Notes under the pieces: generated by a model
Seen by the model: only the letters and a program-made list of their open reading frames with translations
Databases searched by the model: none
What the model was told of the DNA's origin: nothing
In this document: piece by piece, positions 1 through 8,427 of the stretch
Numbering within the stretch: position 1 is the stretch's first letter
Layout of the letters: each line of letters opens with the position of its first letter
Source of the DNA: Candidatus Latescibacter anaerobius SCGC AAA252-E07
Lineage (GTDB): Bacteria > Latescibacterota > Latescibacteria > Latescibacterales > Latescibacteraceae
Direction: 5' to 3'
Assembly (NCBI GenBank): GCA_000403035.1
Contig: AQSL01000159.1
Coordinates: 1-33,397 of the forward strand
DNA: 33,397 nucleotides
Position numbers and translations under genes: made by a program

Positions 1-1133
1 ATTAAAAATCCAAGCATGATATTGAGGGCAAAATCACCTGCAAGAAGATTTGATTGTCCGCCGCCAAGTACACCGTACACCACAACACCCTCATCCATAC
101 CCGACACCATCTCATCAAAGCTCGATTTTCCAGCGCTCATTATAAGGTTAGAGGTACTAATTACCGGTGTTGAGAGCATTTCACGGCTTGCGCTGGCAGT
201 CGATGAATGACCTGTTTTTTCGGCAGTGTCAAGGTCAAAAAGGAACGTTTTAAATACACCGTCCTTAAAAAGAACATTGATACGTGAAGGAACTCCCTCA
301 TCGTCAAAAGGACAGCTGCCCGGCGCATTATCAATGGTAGGATCATCAAAAAGAGTCACATCTCCAAGAATCTTCTGCCCTTCCCTGTTTATGAGCGGGC
401 TGTCACCTTTTAAAAGCCGCATACCGTTTACACCAAGCTCGATTGACTGTATGAGATTGGGCATTTCCTGCGCGGTAAAGAGTACGGGCAAAGAGCCGGA
501 AATTTTGGGGGCTTTCGTTTCCGCTTTTACCGCAAGATCCGATATTTTTTTTACGTACTCATCGGTGCGAATATCGAGAGAACCGTAATGTCCGCCATCG
601 CTTATCCACAGAATGGAATCTCCTTCTACAATTATGGACATGATAAAGTGGTTGAAATCGGTGTAACGGTAAGATATATCAAACCCGGAGGTATTTATAA
701 TGCGCACCGTTGTTGCAGAAGAAGAAAAGCCGATATCGGTCAAACCTTTCGGGCAGTTCTCCCTGAGTAAATCAACCGTGCGGTTACCCTCCTTAATAGC
801 ATCGGACGGGCTGAATGTTTCGACTGCCGGATCAAATGTGGAAACAGTGATGACTTCAGAACTGCCGGGAAAATCAAATTTCGCCTCTTTTCCGAAACAT
901 GAGCTTGCAATCGCATTTTCCAAAATGTCGTCCAGGCGGTCAGGATCGGAAGTTGCGGAAAATCCTATACGGCCGTTATTGATAACACGAAGACCTATCC
1001 CGAAAGCATTTTTGCGCTCAGAGTTTTTGAGTTTACTTGCCTCAAACGATACTTCATGAGCCGATGTTTCCATAGAGAAAACTTCGGCGGCATCAACCTC
1101 TCTTTTCGCTTTATCGAGTAATTGTTCTACCAT
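1..1133 (-). CDS. pmbA: PmbA/TldE-family protease subunit, 3' end cut by window
   Basis: This reading frame is open from the ATG at 1133 to the window edge, about 377 codons of a family usually near 450. It is the TldE/PmbA type, the partner of TldD in a heterodimeric periplasm-independent (cytosolic) peptidase known from microcin B17 and CcdA processing. The N-terminus (MVEQLLDKAKREVDAAEVF) and the glycine-rich stretch near the visible end (VYGVLGGGQSNLLAGDFAL) fit the family, and no HExxxH zinc motif is seen, as expected for the non-catalytic subunit. The ATG lies one base after the tldD stop, with an AGGA four bases upstream, so the two are surely co-translated. The substrate is unknown; no microcin-like precursor gene is visible nearby. 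Confidence 0.88.
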   Translation of the reverse strand, partial: MVEQLLDKAKREVDAAEVFSMETSAHEVSFEASKLKNSERKNAFGIGLRVINNGRIGFSATSDPDRLDDILENAIASSCFGKEAKFDFPGSSEVITVSTFDPAVETFSPSDAIKEGNRTVDLLRENCPKGLTDIGFSSSATTVRIINTSGFDISYRYTDFNHFIMSIIVEGDSILWISDGGHYGSLDIRTDEYVKKISDLAVKAETKAPKISGSLPVLFTAQEMPNLIQSIELGVNGMRLLKGDSPLINREGQKILGDVTLFDDPTIDNAPGSCPFDDEGVPSRINVLFKDGVFKTFLFDLDTAEKTGHSSTASASREMLSTPVISTSNLIMSAGKSSFDEMVSGMDEGVVVYGVLGGGQSNLLAGDFALNIMLGFL

Positions 1134-1134
1134 G

Positions 1135-2490
1135 TTATCCTACCAGAACATTTTGTATACGAATATGCGGAGAGCCGTCCGAAACCGGAAGAGGAAACTG
1201 TCTGCCCTTGCCGCATCCTCCGAGGCCTCCGTAGAGCGTACGATCGTTACCTATCATGGTGATATTATGCAGGGTCTCAAAAACATTACCTGAAAGAATC
1301 ACATCTCTCAGAGGAGTCGTGATTTTCCCGTTCTCGATTTTATAGGCATATGCCGAACTGAACGTGAACCGCTCGAGATCGGTATTTCCGCCGAGAAATC
1401 CACATGCATAAATACCCTCTTTTATATCTGCAAGCATTTCGTCAAAATCGGAACAGCCATTATCTATATAAGTATTTGTCATGCGTACAATAGGACGATA
1501 CGAAGTGTTTAACGCCCGTGCATTTCCGGTCGGTTTTTCTCCCAAGCGCCCTGCTGTTTCACGGGAGTGTAGACGGCCCACAAGTATCCCATCTTTTATA
1601 AGGTACGTTTTTCCTCCCCTGACACCCTCATCATCATAAGCGGTAAAACCGTTTTCTCCCTCAAGGACTCCCTCGTCGATTATATTGAGCATATCCGGGC
1701 CGAACCTTCTTCCAAGCTTCATCATTTCACGTGCCTGGGGATTTTGATAAATAAAATCTGCCTCGCTTAAATGCCCGAACGCTTCATGAGCGAACACTCC
1801 GGCAAGCTGAGGATCAAGAATCACAGTATAGACACCGCCTTTTACTTTCGGCGCTTTGATGAGATCGCGGGTAACCTTCACCACATCCATTACCTCATCC
1901 TCACGGTTCAATATGGTATCATAACCACGTGTATCGCCAAACGATTTATATCCACGCTGGATATTCGTGCCGTCTTTTGCAACCGCACCAATATATATTC
2001 CGGCTCGAATCTTTTCCTGGTGGAGCAGTGTACCCTCGCTTGTATGAAGCCAGATATCCTTCTTGTTGTCACGGTAGCGAACGTTTGTTGTGACAATCCC
2101 GTTCTCCTCGATCATCATAGTGTTGTATTTCAGGCATAATTCCCTTTTTTCACCAAGAGTTACCGCAGAAGGATCAACTGCCACCTTATCCTTAACAGTG
2201 TCAATAACAGGTTCAACCTGCGAAAGGAGCGTTTCATCTCCCGCAGTAAATCCGGCCATTTCGCAGGCATCCAAAGCGCTTTGTCGTGCATCCTCGATAC
2301 GGTTAAACGATGCAAACCCCCATCCACCTTTCACGCAAACACTTACGCAACCGCCGAGCGTGAATATTGTCCCGATATCTTCGAGAACAGGGCCCATATA
2401 TGACAAAACCGTCTGTTCGGCACGTTCGACCCTTATATCGGCATAATCGACATCGAGGCCCTCGATGGCCTTTTTCATATCATGTTCCAT
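1135..2490 (-). CDS. tldD: TldD-family metalloprotease
   Basis: Catalytic subunit of the TldD/TldE (PmbA) peptidase, which degrades or trims unfolded peptides. The zinc site HEAFGH lies near residues 235-240 and is followed by the family's LSEAD; the late glycine/cysteine segment GGLGGCGKGRQ is also typical. I take the ATG at 2490, which overlaps the upstream stop as TAATG and has AGGA five bases before it, giving 451 residues. An in-frame ATG at 2508 lies inside the preceding gene and has no better ribosome site. It is the penultimate visible gene of the envelope operon that starts at 11440, directly behind two PorV-like barrels, which is an unusual place for tldD; whether it processes an exported peptide is inference. 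Confidence 0.93.
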   Translation of the reverse strand: MEHDMKKAIEGLDVDYADIRVERAEQTVLSYMGPVLEDIGTIFTLGGCVSVCVKGGWGFASFNRIEDARQSALDACEMAGFTAGDETLLSQVEPVIDTVKDKVAVDPSAVTLGEKRELCLKYNTMMIEENGIVTTNVRYRDNKKDIWLHTSEGTLLHQEKIRAGIYIGAVAKDGTNIQRGYKSFGDTRGYDTILNREDEVMDVVKVTRDLIKAPKVKGGVYTVILDPQLAGVFAHEAFGHLSEADFIYQNPQAREMMKLGRRFGPDMLNIIDEGVLEGENGFTAYDDEGVRGGKTYLIKDGILVGRLHSRETAGRLGEKPTGNARALNTSYRPIVRMTNTYIDNGCSDFDEMLADIKEGIYACGFLGGNTDLERFTFSSAYAYKIENGKITTPLRDVILSGNVFETLHNITMIGNDRTLYGGLGGCGKGRQFPLPVSDGSPHIRIQNVLVG

Positions 2491-3425
2491 TAAAATCCTG
2501 TCAGGCAAAGTGTAAATCTTATTGCATCATCAGAAATATTATTCATGGGAGTATAAGCGATATCAATCGAAACCATTTCCCAGGCAAAACCCGCTCCGAA
2601 ACTGAAATCCTCAAAATCGCTGTCGTTTCTGTATCCGATCCTCAGACTGAAATAGTCAACCGCCTCGACTTCAAGACCAAGCCGGATACCGGTATTCCCA
2701 TACCGCGGAAAAACAATATCTGCAAGGGCAGAAAACGAACGGTCTATTCCGGGAGCAATTCCGCTGTAAAGACCGCCGACACACACATTCGACGGCAGTT
2801 TGGTACGCTCGTTTCTCAGTTTGCTCATATGTCCGTAGTTTCGCGCAACTGCGGCAAGATACAGGCCATTCAACGGTGTATGTACCGTTACGCCTCCATC
2901 AATAGCATATCCGCCGGCTGTTTCATCGGAAACTTTCTGATACAGTTTTTTGTATGCAAGCCCCCAGTCTATCATGTCGAAAAGCGTGCTTGCATAACTA
3001 ATCGATAACGCAGTATTTTTTATACTGTACGATCCGGTACTCCCACCATAATCATCACGGCCGTCAATATCACCGGAATCAAAGAGCTGGACAGCAATAC
3101 CGATGCTTCCGTAATCAATCCTGGATGAAAACGCGGCATACTCCTGTTTAATGCCCTCTATCCATTCCGTATGGGAAAATTGAGCGGATTTTTCTTCCTG
3201 TGAGGCAATGAGCGCCGGATTTGACCAGATTGAAGATGCGCCGTTCGAAAACGCACATCCTACACCGCCAAGCGATCCAATTCTCGATGACGGCGCAATA
3301 TTAAGGAAAGAGAGACCTGTTTTTCCGGTTTCACTGATATTTGATTCTGAAAATACGCTCTCTCCGGAAAAAATTATACTGAGAGCTATCGCTGTAAAAA
3401 AAATATGACGTTTCACGTTTATCAT
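2490..3425 (-). CDS. PorV/PorQ-like outer-membrane barrel protein (copy 1)
   Basis: Predicted outer-membrane beta-barrel of 311 residues with an N-terminal signal peptide (hydrophobic stretch about residues 8-25). The segment around residues 40-75, with SRIGSLGGVGCAFSNGASSIWSNPALI, matches the PorV/PorQ pattern of a glycine-rich strand followed by a W/Y-x-NPA motif. The rest is alternating strands of barrel type and ends in LCLTGF, with a terminal aromatic residue. Its ATG overlaps the preceding PorV-like stop (ATGA at 3425-3422), and its own stop overlaps the tldD start (TAATG). In T9SS organisms PorV shuttles cargo at the outer membrane; a similar role here is inferred from the family and from the propeller gene upstream, not shown. 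It is less canonical than the next copy. Confidence 0.75.
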   Translation of the reverse strand: MINVKRHIFFTAIALSIIFSGESVFSESNISETGKTGLSFLNIAPSSRIGSLGGVGCAFSNGASSIWSNPALIASQEEKSAQFSHTEWIEGIKQEYAAFSSRIDYGSIGIAVQLFDSGDIDGRDDYGGSTGSYSIKNTALSISYASTLFDMIDWGLAYKKLYQKVSDETAGGYAIDGGVTVHTPLNGLYLAAVARNYGHMSKLRNERTKLPSNVCVGGLYSGIAPGIDRSFSALADIVFPRYGNTGIRLGLEVEAVDYFSLRIGYRNDSDFEDFSFGAGFAWEMVSIDIAYTPMNNISDDAIRFTLCLTGF

Positions 3426-4426
3426 TCTCCATAACCCATAACCATGGAAATTATATGAACCGAGTCGTTTTCAAAATCATCAGGCACATAAGCATAATCA
3501 AAAGTTATGGACCTTGCAACCCGGATTGAAAATCCATACGTAAATGAACCTGCATCCATCTTGTCCGATGAAGTGTAATTATATATTCCTGTCCTGAGAG
3601 TAAACCTGTCATTGTATGCATACGATACACCCAGATTAAGCCCGATGGGATTATCTTCAACACTTTCAAGTGTCGTCGATAAAAGAAGTTTATCGGCAAA
3701 TGCCCTGTATGCACATCCCACTGTATAGAAAACGGGAAACTTGTCCTCCTTTTCGAGAGGTTGTCCGTCAGCTCCCATTATATAACTATCCCACCGCTCT
3801 GTTTTCCATTTATATCTGCTATTTATGTCTCTTAGAACAAACGACAATGACAGTCTGTCAACAGGCCGGAGGATTGCCCCGACATCGAAGCCGTAAGCTT
3901 TTGCATTCTCACTGCTAAGCTTCCACAGCGACAGTTTCGTATTCACTCCGAATGAGAGCCATTTCGTCGCATTTTTTGAAAAAGTGATTGAAAATGCATT
4001 ACGTTTATCTTCCAGTGAACCGGTTGGTTTACCGTTGAGGTCACGGCCGGTTATATCGTCGGTACCCGACTGTATCCATGAAATTGCGAAATCCGCATCA
4101 GGGCCTATCCTTCTTCCATAGACAAGATGCATAAACCTCCGATCCATGCTCAAGTAACGTATCGAAAGCGCAAACTGGCTTTGGGTCATTGATGCAAGTC
4201 CGGCAGGATTGAAATATGAACAGTATACATCACCCTCAACAGCAGTATATGCATTACCCATTCCCATAGCCCTGGCACCTGCACCCATACGCAGAAACTC
4301 TCCGGGCCAGGAGTGGTATTCCTCACTTGACCAGGATATGCCGGCGTACAAAATTACGAAAGCCATTACCGCTGTACAAAAGGCGGCACGGCCTGACCGT
4401 TCAGTCAAGAACCATGATTTTACCAA
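3422..4426 (-). CDS. PorV/PorQ-like outer-membrane barrel protein (copy 2)
   Basis: A 334-residue outer-membrane protein. After a basic N-terminus and a hydrophobic segment (about residues 15-33) it carries the diagnostic PorV string GAGARAMGMGNAYTAV followed by YFNPAGLASM, near residues 48-80. The start is taken as TTG at 4426, with AAGGGAG nine bases upstream; this overlaps the end of the propeller gene by 26 bases. The gene ends in an ATGA overlap with PorV copy 1, so the two barrels should be made together. The neighbour upstream encodes an exported propeller with a sorting-type C-terminal domain, which is the kind of cargo that PorV handles in type IX secretion. Function beyond family membership is inference. 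Confidence 0.85.
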   Translation of the reverse strand: MVKSWFLTERSGRAAFCTAVMAFVILYAGISWSSEEYHSWPGEFLRMGAGARAMGMGNAYTAVEGDVYCSYFNPAGLASMTQSQFALSIRYLSMDRRFMHLVYGRRIGPDADFAISWIQSGTDDITGRDLNGKPTGSLEDKRNAFSITFSKNATKWLSFGVNTKLSLWKLSSENAKAYGFDVGAILRPVDRLSLSFVLRDINSRYKWKTERWDSYIMGADGQPLEKEDKFPVFYTVGCAYRAFADKLLLSTTLESVEDNPIGLNLGVSYAYNDRFTLRTGIYNYTSSDKMDAGSFTYGFSIRVARSITFDYAYVPDDFENDSVHIISMVMGYGE

Positions 4427-5975
4427 GAGCTGAATCTCCCTTATTTGTTTTTATGATATAAAAATAAACGCCATTTGGTACAATAGCATTATCCCCGTCT
4501 TTACCGTTCCACACTTCCTGATAGTCCCTTCCTCCGCTGCGATATTCACCCGATATAAGTTCACGGATAAGTTTTCCGGAATAATCGTAAATCTTTACCG
4601 ATACATGTCCATCATGTTCGAGGGCATACTGAATTCTCGTTCTGGTATAATCAGAAGTTTGTCTCGATGGTGTAAACGGATTCGGGAAAGCGTATGTTTT
4701 TATATTGTCATTTATATAATCATATTCAGACGAAATACCCACATTGCGGTTACCTGTATCGAGAGTTCTGACACGGTGGACACCCTTGAATATTGCCCAT
4801 GTCTTACCCCAGTCATTCGTTCTGGCAAGACCGTCCGAACTTGATACCCACAATGTATCCTCGACAACGAGCACGGATGAAACTCCGGTATCTTCGTCCC
4901 AGAATAGATTATCCGATTCCTGTATGTTCATTGTTTCCCAATTTTCCCCGAGATCATAAGAAACCAGAAGTCCCGCAGTCGTAGCGACAAATACTGTCGA
5001 ATCGCTCACCGCTGGATCAGAAGCGCCAGCATGTCCGAAAGCAATATTATATGGTTTGGAATTTGAATCGAGATACTTCTCATATTTCCAGGTCGCTCCG
5101 TTGTCGGAAGTATGGCATATACCAATTTTTCCAATACCAAAATAATCCTGTGAAGCAACCCATACATGTGTCTTGCCGCCGACAATCTTATGCTCGACAG
5201 CAACGGGGAAATTACCCGGCCACTGGTCTTTTTCAGGGTCTCCGGAACCGTCGAGAGGCCATGAAAAGTTTGTCCATGTTTTCCCTTTATCGGTACTCAA
5301 GTTCATTCCCTGGAATGTTCCGACCCAGAGAGTATCTCCATAAGCATCGACACATTGACCGTGGTAATTTACATCTCGAAACCGCTCATAATCATCTTTC
5401 GGTTCCAATTCCTCCGGAATAACTTGTGTCCAGGATTGACCGGAATCTTCACTTTTAATAAGAAAACCATTTGTAACTGAACACCATATAATCCCATCTG
5501 ATACATTAATATCATAAATAGTAGTATAATTACCGGGATAGGTATAATCAGCTCTTTCAGGAAATAAATCCAACATTGCAATGTGATACCATGTACTCCC
5601 ATAATCAAATGAAATTGAAATTCCATCACCGATAGGAGTAAGGTTATCCTGGTACATATGGCTATATCCCCAGGCAGTTATAAGCGTCTGACCCAAAGCA
5701 TAAAGTGCAGAAATCGATCCCTGACCAAAACCTTGTTCCTGTTTATGAGAAATCCACTCTGTTACATGGTGCCCTTCCCCTACAAGGTTTGTCAGCGAAC
5801 CGGAACCCTCAATCCAGAGACTACTACCATCCCAGACCATGTCACCAAGGTCATTTGCACCGAGACCGATGGTGAGTTCATGGATTTTGGCGACATCTTC
5901 CTCATCTGCTCGCAGAGTGGAAAATGTCACGACTATCCACAGAAGACAGAGGAGCATAATAAACGTTTTTTTCAA
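4401..5975 (-). CDS. Exported Asp-box beta-propeller with FlgD/T9SS-like C-terminal domain
   Basis: Secreted protein of about 524 residues. The signal peptide follows a TTG start at 5975 (MKKTFIMLLCLLWIVVTFS), with GGAG eight bases upstream; an upstream TTG at 6011 would add 12 residues that do not look like a leader. Six Asp-box (BNR) repeats of the form S/T-x-D-x-G-x-T/S-W are visible: SFDYGSTW, SEDSGQSW, STDKGKTW, TSDNGATW, SYDLGENW and TNDWGKTW. These indicate a beta-propeller of the sortilin/sialidase fold. The last 90 or so residues (PNPFTPS, then KIYDYSGKLIREL, VPNGVYFYII, GKIMVLD) form a FlgD-Ig/T9SS type A-like C-terminal domain. No sialidase catalytic residues were identified. Two PorV-like genes follow immediately. 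Confidence 0.85.
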   Translation of the reverse strand: MKKTFIMLLCLLWIVVTFSTLRADEEDVAKIHELTIGLGANDLGDMVWDGSSLWIEGSGSLTNLVGEGHHVTEWISHKQEQGFGQGSISALYALGQTLITAWGYSHMYQDNLTPIGDGISISFDYGSTWYHIAMLDLFPERADYTYPGNYTTIYDINVSDGIIWCSVTNGFLIKSEDSGQSWTQVIPEELEPKDDYERFRDVNYHGQCVDAYGDTLWVGTFQGMNLSTDKGKTWTNFSWPLDGSGDPEKDQWPGNFPVAVEHKIVGGKTHVWVASQDYFGIGKIGICHTSDNGATWKYEKYLDSNSKPYNIAFGHAGASDPAVSDSTVFVATTAGLLVSYDLGENWETMNIQESDNLFWDEDTGVSSVLVVEDTLWVSSSDGLARTNDWGKTWAIFKGVHRVRTLDTGNRNVGISSEYDYINDNIKTYAFPNPFTPSRQTSDYTRTRIQYALEHDGHVSVKIYDYSGKLIRELISGEYRSGGRDYQEVWNGKDGDNAIVPNGVYFYIIKTNKGDSALGKIMVLD

Positions 5976-6000
5976 TGGGTAATCTCCGTCATCGAAAGAG

Positions 6001-7854
6001 TTATTTCTCAATTATAATTTTCTGCCCCGGCATGATTTTTCTATGATCCTTTATCTTATTAATTTCTTTAATTTTTCTATAATCCACACCGTATTTTTGG
6101 GCTATTTCGTAGAGCGTATCGTTTTTCTGCACTATGTAGATAATTCTGCCGGGATCGGTTTGCACAATTTTTTGCTTTTGCGTTTCTTGAGAATCTGATC
6201 TTTGGGGAACAAGCAGGATCTGGCCGACATATATTGTTGTCCTTCTTCCCATGTTATTGAGCGCCTGTAAAGTACTCACATTCGTCTTATACTGTTCCGC
6301 AATGATTCCAAGGGTATCATTTTTCCGTACAGTATACTGTTCTGTATTCTCAAGTGAGACAGGAGCAACTTTTGCTATACTCGAAGATGAAGATCGGGTT
6401 GTGCTGCCGGGAATATTGATTCTCTGTCCAATTTGTAACTTATTTATGTTTCTGATGTTACTGTTCGCCGCTCTCAAACGATTGACCGATACGCCGTTTC
6501 TGCGGGCAATTCCGGAAAATGTATCGCCTCTCCGCACTCGAACGGAAGTTACCTTTGGCGGTTCATATTTTTCAACCGGCCTCTTAACATATTCCGCTAA
6601 AAACGCATCTTTTTTATTTTTGGGAATTCTCAGGGAATAGTTTTCTTTTCCCGGAGGTACGCGATCACGTAAAAGTTCGGGATTAAGGTCTCTTAACTCC
6701 TCTATACTAATCCCGGCACATTTCGAAGAGGTTTTCAGGCTTGTATAGGGATGCACTTCCACAATGTCAAATTCAAGCGGTGGGGCGATCTCAATATCAT
6801 TGAATCCGAAAATCTCGGGCGCTTTCGCTATACAAACCGCCGCCATATAAGAGGGTACGTAATTCCGTGTTTCACGGGGAAGCTGCATATCCCAGAATTC
6901 AATATTTTCCGTTTCTTTCAGTTGACGTGTAACTCTCATTGGGCCGGAATTGTAAGCAGCCATTACAATGTTCCAGTCATCGGATATCTTGTAGAGATCG
7001 TTGAGATGTTTTGCAGCGGCTTTTGTGGCTTTTAACGGGTCTTTTCTTTCATCAATCCACTGATTACGGTTTAAACCGTATATTTTTCCGGTTGAATAGA
7101 TAAATTGCCAGAGACCTACAGCCCGTGCTCTCGAATAAGCTCTGGGATTAAAACCGCTCTCAATCATTGAAAGATACGCCATATCAAGAGGGATACCCTC
7201 TTCGGCAAATATTTCAGTAAACATAGGGAGATAACGGCCGCTTCTTTTCAGCCATTTTGAAAAATCTTCCCTGCCTCCATTCTGAAAATAATAAATAGCA
7301 TTCCGAACATTTTTATTAAACTCTATAGGAACATCAATTCTTGTTGCAATTTTCAGGACGATTTTTTTGAGTTCATCGTCGGTCCATTGACCCGATTTGA
7401 ATTGCTCGGCATTGAGTTCATCGAGCCAGGCCATTGGGTCCTCCTCGGCAATAATCGCCGATTCATCGAGAATTTTCCCGAATTCCCGGCCGATAGAAGC
7501 AAATGCATCTTTGAAACGCAGAACAAGTGATTCATCGAGGATTTCTTCCAGATTAACCTGTTTGGAAAGCACAAAAGCATCTTCCAGCTTTGTTTCCGCC
7601 AGACCTAAGTTCCCTTCCTGATAGGCAATAAGCGCTTCATCGTAATTTTCAAGCATCTCCGCAAGAAGCAACTCCTGTTCCTCATAAGACTGGGCAGGAA
7701 TTAAAACAACTGTTTCTTCGGGACTATCTTCACTCTTTTCATTTTCAGGTATATCATCAATTTGTGTTGTTGTTTTCAAAAAAGATGAAGTACATCCAAC
7801 AACAATAATAAGTAATGGATAGAGTATCAGGCAGATAATTTTGTGTTTTTCCAA
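6001..7854 (-). CDS. MltD-like membrane-bound lytic transglycosylase, three LysM domains
   Basis: Lipoprotein murein hydrolase of 617 residues. The signal ends in the lipobox VVGC, with Cys21 as the lipidation site. A soluble-lytic-transglycosylase domain spans about residues 205-335; the catalytic glutamate is E232 in MIESGFNP, followed by the typical GLWQFIYSTGKIYGL and AAYNSGP motifs. Three LysM peptidoglycan-binding repeats follow (about 436-480, 503-548 and 570-616), each with a (K/R)xxDTLxxIA core. This is the MltD architecture. The start is a TTG at 7854 with AAGGGA five bases before it. Its stop lies 25 bases ahead of the propeller start. Upstream genes encode a SPOR lipoprotein and a DUF3108 protein, so the operon is devoted to the cell wall and outer membrane. 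Confidence 0.93.
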   Translation of the reverse strand: MEKHKIICLILYPLLIIVVGCTSSFLKTTTQIDDIPENEKSEDSPEETVVLIPAQSYEEQELLLAEMLENYDEALIAYQEGNLGLAETKLEDAFVLSKQVNLEEILDESLVLRFKDAFASIGREFGKILDESAIIAEEDPMAWLDELNAEQFKSGQWTDDELKKIVLKIATRIDVPIEFNKNVRNAIYYFQNGGREDFSKWLKRSGRYLPMFTEIFAEEGIPLDMAYLSMIESGFNPRAYSRARAVGLWQFIYSTGKIYGLNRNQWIDERKDPLKATKAAAKHLNDLYKISDDWNIVMAAYNSGPMRVTRQLKETENIEFWDMQLPRETRNYVPSYMAAVCIAKAPEIFGFNDIEIAPPLEFDIVEVHPYTSLKTSSKCAGISIEELRDLNPELLRDRVPPGKENYSLRIPKNKKDAFLAEYVKRPVEKYEPPKVTSVRVRRGDTFSGIARRNGVSVNRLRAANSNIRNINKLQIGQRINIPGSTTRSSSSSIAKVAPVSLENTEQYTVRKNDTLGIIAEQYKTNVSTLQALNNMGRRTTIYVGQILLVPQRSDSQETQKQKIVQTDPGRIIYIVQKNDTLYEIAQKYGVDYRKIKEINKIKDHRKIMPGQKIIIEK

Positions 7855-7875
7855 CGAGTTCCCTTTCTTTCATTA

Positions 7876-8427
7876 TCATTCTGTATTGATTTGTGTAGGT
7901 ACCCAGCGGGCATCACGGAAACCTTTTTCTTTTATTATCTTCACATACTTTTCAGCTTCACTCTTTTCTTTGAAATCTCCCATCCTTACCCTGTAGAATG
8001 GTGTCTGGTATGTCACATAAACCGGTAACTCAAACTTTGAACGGGCCGATTTTGCTGTTTTTTCGGCATTATTTCTATTTTCGTATGCTCCCAGTTGTAC
8101 TCTATAACCCAGAATAGTACCATCTAAATACAAGTCAGGTGTTTTTGTATCGTTGTTTTTTTGCACGTTAATAAGATAATCATGGGAAATTGAAGGTGTT
8201 TTAACGGTATCACCGGGCACACTTTTACCTGATTCTTTGTCACCGGTTCCCGGATCAATTTTGTGTAGTCCTTCCTGCAAAAACTCGTCGCCAAAATCAA
8301 ATGGATTTATATTTTCACCGGTTTCTTTCAGTCCATAATCCCTGGATTTTAACACGCTGCCGCAACTGATAAAAGTCAACGCAATAAAACCTGAAAAAAG
8401 TACCGCTATTATTCCGAACTTATTCAT
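7876..8427 (-). CDS. SPOR-domain lipoprotein
   Basis: A 183-residue lipoprotein: the signal segment ends at FISCGS (Cys22 is the likely lipidated residue). A low-complexity acidic linker of about 80 residues follows, then a SPOR domain at about residues 107-180 (GYRVQLGAYENRNNAEKTA, FYRVRMGDFKEKSEAEKYV). SPOR domains bind glycan strands stripped of stem peptides, often at division sites; this is family knowledge. The start ATG overlaps the DUF3108 stop (TAATG). Immediately downstream is a lytic transglycosylase, an enzyme that remodels the glycan substrate such domains recognise, so a joint role in septal or envelope remodelling is plausible. It could be compared with RlpA or DamX types, but no RlpA double-psi barrel is present. 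Confidence 0.88.
   Translation of the reverse strand: MNKFGIIAVLFSGFIALTFISCGSVLKSRDYGLKETGENINPFDFGDEFLQEGLHKIDPGTGDKESGKSVPGDTVKTPSISHDYLINVQKNNDTKTPDLYLDGTILGYRVQLGAYENRNNAEKTAKSARSKFELPVYVTYQTPFYRVRMGDFKEKSEAEKYVKIIKEKGFRDARWVPTQINTE

Noticed and set aside
1771..2139. Plus-strand open frame inside tldD
   Set aside because: It is opposite the conserved zinc-site region of tldD and shows no family features.
2490..2508. Start of tldD at the upstream ATG (2508)
   Set aside because: It lies within the preceding gene without a suitable ribosome site, while ATG 2490 has AGGA at five bases and a TAATG junction.
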